Assembly (NCBI GenBank): GCA_963978905.1
Contig: OZ022258.1
Span: 41,710,591-41,774,590, forward strand
Source of the DNA: Trichostrongylus colubriformis
Lineage: Eukaryota > Nematoda > Chromadorea > Rhabditida > Trichostrongylidae
Reading direction: 5' to 3'
DNA length: 64,000 nucleotides
The position numbers were made by a program, and so were the translations under genes. The notes under the pieces were generated by a model that ran no database searches, was not told where the DNA came from, and saw only the letters and a list, made by a program, of their open reading frames with translations. Shown piece after piece: positions 56,324 through 64,000 of the stretch. Each line of letters starts with the position of its first letter. Within the stretch, counting starts at the first letter, position 1.

Positions 56324-58875
56324 GTAAGTTCTTGAAATCATCAGTTCAATACAACGACAGCCTCTTCGTTTTGAGAATACTTTTTTGAAGACTCGTTGGT
56401 AATTGCACAGTGTGATTCATGTGTAACGTGAGATCGCTCTCCCACTCTCCATGAAATTGAAGACACCGCTGGTGTAATATTGGAGATCACAACTGGCAAG
56501 AATGATCTTTTCAAATAGAATGCCGATTCAAAAGTGATTATCTGTGGCGAGCTTACGTTGAAAGACGAGGGACCTTGGGCTAATTGTCGCCACTTAGGCG
56601 CCGGTGATATAACGTTACAGAGTAGGGTAGCGCTGCTTACCTACTCTTGCCATCTGTATCACCCCTCTTGTGACGCAGAAGGAGCGGAAGCACGTCTTCG
56701 ATCAGGATTAGTTGTAGGTGGCGGTTCTTCCTGAAGTTTTCAATATTTTCATTTCTTTCTCTACTCTCTACTGCTTCACTACTTCGCATTCCCACTTTCA
56801 CATACCACAGTCGGCCGAAACTGTCTCAAAAGTGTCTTCGGGTTCCAGCATGGCCCGCTACCCGTTACACCTAATTCCTTTCAACGAGTCACTTGGATAT
56901 TACCCTATATCTGCATTCAGATTCCATTGATTACCCGATATTCGTTGTTCTAACCTTGGATGGCGCACCTTCCTTGCTAGAAAGTCTGAACTACGCTTGA
57001 TAGTTAGGGATGAGATGGTCTTTGAGACCTTTTTGCAGACCACTAAATACGCCATTGAGCGTCGGCTACGCCCTCGAACACCTTCCTGCTAAACGATCAA
57101 GTTGGCGTCCGCTCATTTGCGAACGTTCAATTGTCTTGCCCTAATGATCCGCAGAAAACTTCTCTCGAGCTACGTAGTGAGATACTCAATTGAATGTGAG
57201 CCTGTATCATCAGCTTTACAGCGAGCGAGATGTATAGCTTATACATAGGTTAGTTAAACATCGTGGGAGCCGTTTTCAGACGAAAAAACATAGAGAAACG
57301 AGGCACGCAGATGATGTGAGGCTGCATAAAACATAGTTCCCTTCCTTTGAATCGAAGTTTATTTAAGGTATATAGTGGATACATTGATTCCGCATAAATT
57401 TTATGTACTTATAATGTTCAGCCCCTCGATAATATTGGTGGCAATACGTATTTTGGATGCAATGGCCACGGAGAAGAAAAGGACGATAAAGAGTACATGA
57501 GAATTGTTTGCTTCATTGAGAGGCGTATCTGGTATATGTCAGACAATGGAACTCGAATTGTGGAAATGTTCTGAGTTTCTCTGTAAAACAAGAAATCTTT
57601 TGCAGGGTTCTGGGAAGCATAAAATGTTTTTTTGTGAAAGCTTGCATTTTATGATGTAGCTCCTCAACACGACATATACGTAAGGTCACCTTACCTCAAA
57701 AGGCTCGAAAACAATGGTCTCTTAACACATAACAGATTGAGGCTATTTTTGCGTTTTTCTAATTGTGCAGCACCATGTACTGCATTTGGCACCCGAGACC
57801 CACTTTCTCCTAGTAATATGAAAGCGACGACCTCTGAGAGCTGAGGTTGTTAGTTTTCGGATACGGTGAAAAATATTTCAAAGAGTGTGTGCGCATGTAT
57901 AAAGTAACAAACAGTGGATTTGCTTTGTCACGGTTTGCTGCATATGCCGTTTGGAAGTTATTGTCAGAATCCGATCTACTTTTTGTAGAAGAAGGGTCTT
58001 AGAACGACATGTTATTCTCCATATTCGAAAATATAATGTGGCAATATGATGGACACGATACCATTGCGAAAAGTCAAAAAAAATGTGCGATCTAGTGCCC
58101 TCGTGCAAGACCATGTGTAGTTATGGGTTAAGGATCCCTTGATCGATGCTCATAAAGTACCACCTTCCCCTAGTTGAACCAACTATAATTCTCAAGAGCT
58201 CAGTTTAGTTCATAATGCAACACGTAGTAGATGAATTAATTCCTTAACATAAGATCAGGGGCTTGTCCCAGCGAAACCCCTTCTCCATAATATCCCTGCG
58301 ATGAGTCTTATTCCTTTTTGAACCCCGGTGAGACCTTTATCCCTCCTGTGATTTGTATGAATAGAATCAATCACATACAGTTAGCGATAGTCCTCCTATA
58401 CCACAACCAACAAGAAGGAAACTAACACTCAAATGATGCACTTTGAGATGAAACTGTGAGCTTCGTTTTGAACACGTCATCGACAATCATGGTTGCATCG
58501 CCGGCGCAGAAATATGTGTGTGCAAATATCGGCTCAAAGTCATTTTTCACGCGCAGTACTAAGTTTCGAAGTCACATACTGTCTAAAAGACAAAACTTTC
58601 CGCCTGCCATTGCTCTGTTATGGAATGGTGACGTAAATATCTGACAACGATTTCGTATATTCGTATCCATGGAAAAGTTGTTTGGTACTTCGACCGCGAC
58701 GAGGTCTTCGGCAACTGGAGCCTAGGAACCGCAACTTCTGAATGGGCTCTCGATATCGCTGTCAGCGTACGCTAATATTAGGCTGTAAGGATGCGTGTTC
58801 AATCCCATTTTCAAAGCGCGTCCCATGAAGTCATTGAATTGTAAGGACAATTCTGAAATGCAGTAAATTGACACA

Positions 58876-59165
58876 TCAAATCACCTCAAATCGCAATTTT
58901 TCGGATTTTCGAAAAGCTACGTGGTCTGCTGCAGCCGCCATGTTTTTGAATGTGGAGAGTGTCATACCTTTCTGGTATCTTTCTCCTCCAAAAAGTGAAT
59001 AGGATTCTGGCAACACGCTTCTGAACAGCTTAGGCAGCAAACAATGATAAAACAAATTCACTCTTTGTGACGTTATACATCTGCATGCTCTTCTTATAGT
59101 GTTTTTAACAATCTGAGCTATAAGGGTCTTCACTCAAAAAGTACTTGGTGTTGATCACTGGGCTA
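58876..59165 (-). repeat. Inverted partial third copy of the duplicated segment
   Basis: Reverse complement matches 48065-48290 and 57850-58070, including the exon-like MYNVTKSEFVLSLFAA, which ends here in an earlier stop. It directly adjoins the end of duplication copy 2. Confidence 0.6.
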
Positions 59166-59169
59166 TATT

Positions 59170-60500
59170 ACTGAGTCACAGCAGTAGTGGCGTTAGAAGA
59201 CGAACCAATGTTTTCAATGGCAAAATATGACTGATATAGATGTTGCTCGCCATATTTGAAAGAGAGCTCTCGAAGCTTCTATGTGGTCCTAAAAAAGACG
59301 GTCGTGGATGACTAAGTGCAACAAATGGTGTTGCACGATTTGAACAGAGCAAAGACAGCCTCGGTCCGTTATGTGTTAAACAGGTAGTGAGTATAGAACG
59401 TGCGCTGAACTAGGAAGATAGGCCTGGGGTGAACGGAAGCTTCAGTTGGTGTGCAATAATCTGTGGGCGGGCCAGGAATAAACCATTCCTAGATGATCTT
59501 TGAACATATGCATACATGCAGTTAAATATACATTTTTTTATTGTATGTATTCCTTACCTCACACATAGCCCACGATTGAAACGTATTACGAAGTTATAAC
59601 GAAAAGCGAAAGTAGTGACAGCTATCGCAACGTTTAACCATTCAGGAAAGCTCAATTGAGAGGAATTTGAAACGATTTCAAGGTCTTCGAATTGATATTT
59701 GATCAATTAGTATTGCTTCTTCGAGATCCACCTGGTCAAGTCGGCCAGCACAATCGGCCACGAGGGAACAACGCGGCCATCAGCCAATGAGCTACTGTTC
59801 TCGGCATCTCATGGTTAGGTAGGAACGTTGGCAGAGGGGAGATCAGGTGCAATATTTCTCTCAAATTAAAAAAAAATATGTGAATGTGAGTGCAATGTCG
59901 TCCAATGAGTCAATATGTTAGTGTGTTAGTAGTAAAGGGAAGAATGACTGAGTCAGAAACGCGACACATAAGAAATGGAATTAATTAGTATAGCTGGAGA
60001 AACCATGTCATAGGCATTGCGCATAACGAATTTTCTAATTGCTACTTTTTTAAAAAACCGGTTTTAGCGACGAATGTCGGCCAATGTAGAACGAGGCCCA
60101 TTTCTGAAGCGTCACTGAGTGCTACACAAGGGTCGGTGGTTTTCATCTCCTGCAGCAATACATAGCATTCGTTGGTCCAAGTGTACGAACAAGTAAGTAT
60201 GTGACGAACACGAACACGAGCACATAACAAGTAAGTACGAAGTACGTAAGATACGCTAACACGGTGACTTCTCTGAATACATCGACGCCGTCCACATCCA
60301 AATACACGTATTTCTGCGTTGTATCCATCACCCTTTTACTGTTGATCGCAGACGAGTACATCTTGTCCCCTTTGCACAGCCGGGAACTAAAATGGACCCT
60401 ACAGTCTCAAGCTTCCTTTTCATTCCCCCTACCTCTTACCTGAATGGTGCAAGGTGCCGCATGGATATGAAATGGTGCTGGTGTTCTATCAGCAAATTCC
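59170..60500. other. Stretch without recognisable gene
   Basis: A minus-strand frame at 60143-60361 has a hydrophobic stretch (YLTYFVLTCYVLVFVFVTYL) but no family match. Nothing else supported. Confidence 0.3.
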
Positions 60501-60807
60501 AGATTCTCGAGTGACATCGCACACGATGGCGGCACGTGACTATCTCTTTCATGCTAACGTCTAACAGTGAAGTGTTGAGTTTACTACCATTGCTACAACC
60601 GGGGTCTTTTCAGAGTGAATACCTGATCTCGGTTTTTCATCTAAATTGGCTTTTGCTCGCAAGGACCCATGAACACATTGCTCACCGACTGGGGTTCTCT
60701 CTCCAATCTATCCAGCATATGTTTGTGGTGGAGGAAATTCAAAACCGAAGAATTCTCGGTGTATAGTGTGGTAATGGATGAAAGTGAAATGTTTGGCAAC
60801 ATTTTAG

Positions 60808-61266
60808 CTGTCCTTCTTTGCATTCTCGCTAGCGGTTGCGCTGAACATTGATATAGAGCCGGTAGGGGCTGTCGTAGTGCTAGCATATTGGATCGTTGTG
60901 CGGGTTGTAGACAAGAGTGCAGAGTTGCTCGCCACTGATTTTTGGAGTGCGAGAATTAGCCAAATTCATGATCTTGTGGTACGTTACGATTCGTCTTTCA
61001 TGTTGCAAGTCCATGTGAGCACTATAGATTGTGTTCAAGTGCACGATGGTTTCATAATAGTTGACTTATATGCAAATCTGCAGTGCCTTATCGATCATGC
61101 GATCCTGGAAAATCTAAGTGATGTGGAATCGCTCTATAATTGGAGTGCCAGTTCTTTCGAATGCATGCATCGACGCTTACAGCTTTGCATTTTCCAATTT
61201 ACAACTAATACTAGTTGGGCTGGCGCACACTACTGCGCGCATCAAACAGGGAAGCACGCAAAATGA
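60808..61266 (+). other. Long open exon-like frame, membrane-like start
   Basis: ACATTTTAG acceptor at 60799-60807 followed by 152 open codons to TGA: LSFFAFSLAVALNIDIEPVG, AVVVLAYWIVVRVV (hydrophobic), then a soluble part with HDLVVRYDSSFMLQ and HDGFIIVDLYANLQC. No ATG-led start and no family recognised. An overlapping frame has an ATG-led signal-peptide-like MFGNILAVLLCILASGCAEH. Could be a real exon or chance. Confidence 0.2.
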
Positions 61267-61504
61267 GCTTGATCGATATCGATTGTATGGGGAAAGATGG
61301 AAGTCACGGAATTTTGTCTCCTTTTCCGTTTTCTGTGGGAAGCTATTTGGCAAACCGTTTAAATGATTATACCCGACCTCATTTTGCATGCTGGCCTGTT
61401 TGATGCGCGCAGAAGTGTGCGCCAGCCAAACTAGTTAACGTAAACGGATCAGGAAGGGCATATGTTTATCCACTAATCTTTAACCCTTCTGCTGAAGTGG
61501 TCAC

Positions 61505-61636
61505 TATTGCGAGTTTGGATGGTTTAAGGGGGCTTGCTTTACCGTCACAAATCTAGATGGTGTCTTGATCTATTGCGAGTTTAGATGGTTTAAGGGGCTT
61601 GCTTTACCGTCACAAATCTAGATGGTGTCTTGATCA
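61505..61636. repeat. Tandem duplication, two units of 66 bp
   Basis: TATTGCGAGTTTGGATGG through GATGGTGTCTTGATC is repeated immediately with two differences, so it is very recent. Confidence 0.9.
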
Positions 61637-61754
61637 TCCATGTAGAACGTAGCATCAAAAGACATGCATCATTATTTGGAATGCTAGGTAATTTGGCGGT
61701 TGATACATCGGCAGCAGATATCAGAACACAAACAAAATATGTTCACCCGATGGC

Positions 61755-63110
61755 GCTTACGAGGAAGGTCTTCCAACTCATGACGCGCTTTTTGAAAGCT
61801 GTTTTTTGCATGTATGGGGGTACGTACAAGAATCGTATAACTGATGTTCATTTTTGCTGCGCGGCCCTACAAATGCCAAAAACGGGGTTGATGGTTCGAT
61901 CCCCACTGAGGACAAATTTTTGCAAAATTTAGATTTTCAGTTTTTGGACTCGTGAACATTCGAATATGAAGAATAAGTGCAGTAATCACATTTAGAACTC
62001 CGAACTGCCCCCGATTGCCAGCTCTCAGCAAGTTTGACAGTCCAATTTTTTAGCTTTTCGGCGCTCATAGCACACGAACGAGGTGTTTTCGCGCGAAACG
62101 GATTCAATATTCGTGTTCAGGAGGTCGAACTACCCCTCGGGGTAAGTTTCCAGCCCAATTGAGATTTTGACCCAAATTCGAAAATTTGAGCTGGGTATTG
62201 GTATACCATCGACTGCACATTCGATGAAGGAGACGGCGATACCACTTGTTAGGAATTTCTCTCTATTTCTCTTGCTTGATGCTTGGTAGGTGAAATTATA
62301 GCGATAGGCATCCATGCTGTGCACATTCCATTGATTTTCATCGATTTTGTGAGTTACTCACTTCTACAACTAGAAAGCGCACCATGTAACCCATGACCAA
62401 ACATCTTTTTCGAAGTTAGGGTCAAAATTTGGAATTGGCTAGAAATGTGTCCCCAAGGGTAGTTTGACTCCCTGAACACGAATATGACACTCATTTCGTG
62501 CGGAATCGCGAATTTCGAGCGCTATGGGCCCTTTGGTGTCCAAAGAGGTCATATCACCAAATTCACTGACAATTCGTAAATAGATTCATTTTGGCATGCT
62601 GTCAACGAAAATCGTAGTCATTTGGCATAAACAGACATATTTGAAGACGAAAAAGTGAGTGCAAAAATAAATGCAAAACATCGGTGGAGCCGGGATCCGA
62701 ACCACCAACCCAGCATTTCATCCGTTTAAGAGTCCATTGCCATATCCAGTAGGCCATCGAGTCGTTACAGCATCTACACATCGGGGAGCCCTTATGAGAC
62801 TGCTACGCACTTTTAGTACATGGTGGAGATAAGATTTCATTTTTTCCCGTATTTGACTTTATTTTGAATGCGAAATAGAAGAACACCTTCGGATCTGCAC
62901 ATGATCAAAGTTGCAAGGAAGATGCGTTACTATAAATGGGTTAAAATCGCCTTTTTTGAACAAAATTTTCTTCACTCCTTTTTTGGCATTTGTAGGGCCG
63001 CGCAGCAAAAATGGAAGTCAGTTATATGTTTCATGTAGATACCCCTATATGTTGGAAAAAACCGTTTCCCGGAAGCGCGTCATGACCTGAAAGACCTCCC
63101 TTGTTAGTAT
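61755..63110. mobile_element. Composite inverted-repeat element with tRNA-like heads
   Basis: 61755-61880 is the reverse complement of 62980-63100 (GCATTTGTAGGGCCGCGCAG, CAGTTATA). Inward from both sides lie T-arm-like sequences: GATGGTTCGATCCCCACTGA at about 61889 and, on the opposite strand, GGTGGTTCGGATCCCGGC at about 62690. A second internal inverted pair is at 62035-62155 and 62420-62530. Confidence 0.5.
62685..62765 (-). ncRNA. tRNA-like Pol III promoter sequence
   Basis: Minus strand: A-box-like TGGCCTACTGGAT and B-box-like GGTTCGGATCC about 50 bases apart. The acceptor and T stems do not pair properly, so it is not a functional tRNA; it is probably a SINE head or tRNA relic. Confidence 0.35.
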
Positions 63111-63229
63111 CAGACGCTCTTACTATAGCAGTCGTATGGTAGTATGAGCTGTCCCGGATTTTATCCCTTCCCCACCTCCTGATGAGCCTTATCAGCCCCT
63201 GTAAGCCATTATCAGTTTCCAAAAGTCAT

Positions 63230-64000
63230 CATTAAGACTCACATACCCTGTAATACCTGTGAGTGTGAACATTCCATTGTTAGCCAGTAGAGTGGAACGG
63301 TTCCGGCCACATTTGTCTTTTTACGCCCCTTATCGAATCATATCGAGAGTTATCAGTTTGCATCGCCCATCACTGATGTACCGGTCCCACCCCCTAAGAC
63401 AACTGTGAGTGTGGGCGCTCTAGGATCGACCCGAATGGGGAAACGTGTATAGCCATGTTTGCCTTTTGACGCTCCTTATCGAATCTTATCAGTTACCAGT
63501 TTGAATCACCCACCATTGATGTACCGGTCACACCCTCTAAGACAACAGTGAGTGTGGGCACTCTAGGATCGACCCGAATGGGTAAAAGGGTCTGGCCTCA
63601 TTTGTCTTTTGACGCTACTTATCGAATCTTATCGAGCGTTATCAGTTTGGATCACGCACCACTGATGTACCCGTCCCAGCTCCTAAAACATCTATGAGTG
63701 TCGTTGCTCTAGGATTAACCCGAATGGGGAAACGGATTTGGCCACATTTGTCTTTTGGCGCTCTTTATCGAATCTTTTCAACCGTTATCAACTTAAATTA
63801 ACCATCACTGATGTACCCGTCTCACCACTCAAAAACCTATGAGTGTCGGCGCTCTAGGATCGACCCGAATGGGGAAACGTGTATAGCCATGTTTGTCTTT
63901 TGACGCTCCTTATCGAATCTTATCAAACCTTATCAGTTTGAATCACCCACCATTGATGTACACGTCCAACACGCTAAGACAACTATGAGTGTGGGCGCTC
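63230..64000. repeat. Satellite array, about 145-bp unit, running off the window end
   Basis: CACTGATGTACC-type anchors occur at 63375, 63518, 63664, 63810 and 63955 (spacing 143-146). Each unit also has CTCTAGGAT-GACCCGAATGG and TTATCGAATCTTATC. The first unit is the most diverged and the array continues beyond base 64000. Confidence 0.92.

Larger units (their letters stand above)
53700..58880. repeat. Segmental duplication, copy 2
   Basis: Partner of 43190-49205. Shorter by about 0.8 kb because of the missing MITE at 43676, smaller interior parts of the TIR element and loss of the 47.6-48.1 kb part. Multiple frame-disrupting indels in exon-like segments mark it as the decaying copy. Confidence 0.85.

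Noticed and set aside
62685..62765. Functional tRNA gene
   Set aside because: A- and B-box-like sequences are present, but the acceptor and T stems do not pair.
1..64000. Bacterial-type features (operons, CRISPR, Shine-Dalgarno sites, phage)
   Set aside because: Gene structure is intronic with eukaryotic splice and polyadenylation signals and eukaryotic transposons throughout; GTG/TTG starts were therefore not accepted as start codons.

Overview
This is a piece of a eukaryotic, repeat-rich genome. The best fit is a clade V parasitic nematode of the strongylid/hookworm type. The evidence is: splice acceptors of TTTCAG type, including some directly in front of or just upstream of start codons with no upstream coding exon (expected for spliced-leader trans-splicing); two short secreted glycine-rich peptides of the NLP-29/caenacin style; nematode-like BEL/Pao, Penelope-like and mariner remnants; tRNA-derived SINEs; and many TIR/MITE families. 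There are no bacterial operons, rRNA genes or CRISPR arrays. Most open frames are chance frames or transposon debris. Coding genes here are split into very short exons and were assembled by eye from splice signals.

Layout. 0-3 kb: degenerate dispersed repeats. 3.3-4.5 kb: two-exon NLP-like Gly/Trp/Tyr-rich peptide gene (+). 5-13.5 kb: repeat zone with three copies of one mariner-like TIR family, two of them inverted around a centre with tRNA-like sequences. 13.97-14.29 kb: second NLP-like gene (-), Met/Pro/Trp-Gly repeats. 15-22.6 kb: transposon remnants and MITEs. 23.7-31.3 kb: a head-to-head pair of paralogous three-exon genes (A on -, B on +) for tiny secreted Pro/Arg/Val-rich peptides ending in Phe-Gly-Pro-Arg-Val/Ile-Tyr-Gly. 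31.6-36.1 kb: SINEs and a dead mariner. 37.05-38.1 kb: 3' part of a Penelope-like element with a GIY-YIG domain. 38.1-43 kb: degenerate BEL/Pao element with a nested fold-back insertion. 43.2-49.2 kb and 53.7-58.9 kb: a roughly 6 kb diverged segmental duplication. Each copy holds a long-TIR element followed by a TATA-led multi-exon gene for a small secreted protein. Copy 1 is open, copy 2 carries frame-disrupting changes. 49.6-50.5 kb and 61.7-63.1 kb: inverted-repeat elements. 63.2 kb to the end: a ~145-bp satellite array running out of the window.

The convincing host genes are all short, secreted and cationic or Gly/Pro-rich. In four of them (NLP-like 1 and 2, peptides A and B) the first exon carries the signal peptide and the first intron is phase 1, and in three of the four it falls right after a Gln-Trp/Phe motif. 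The window therefore looks like a neighbourhood of effector/antimicrobial-type or neuropeptide-like genes among transposons. All functional statements are from family resemblance; expression and activity cannot be seen here.
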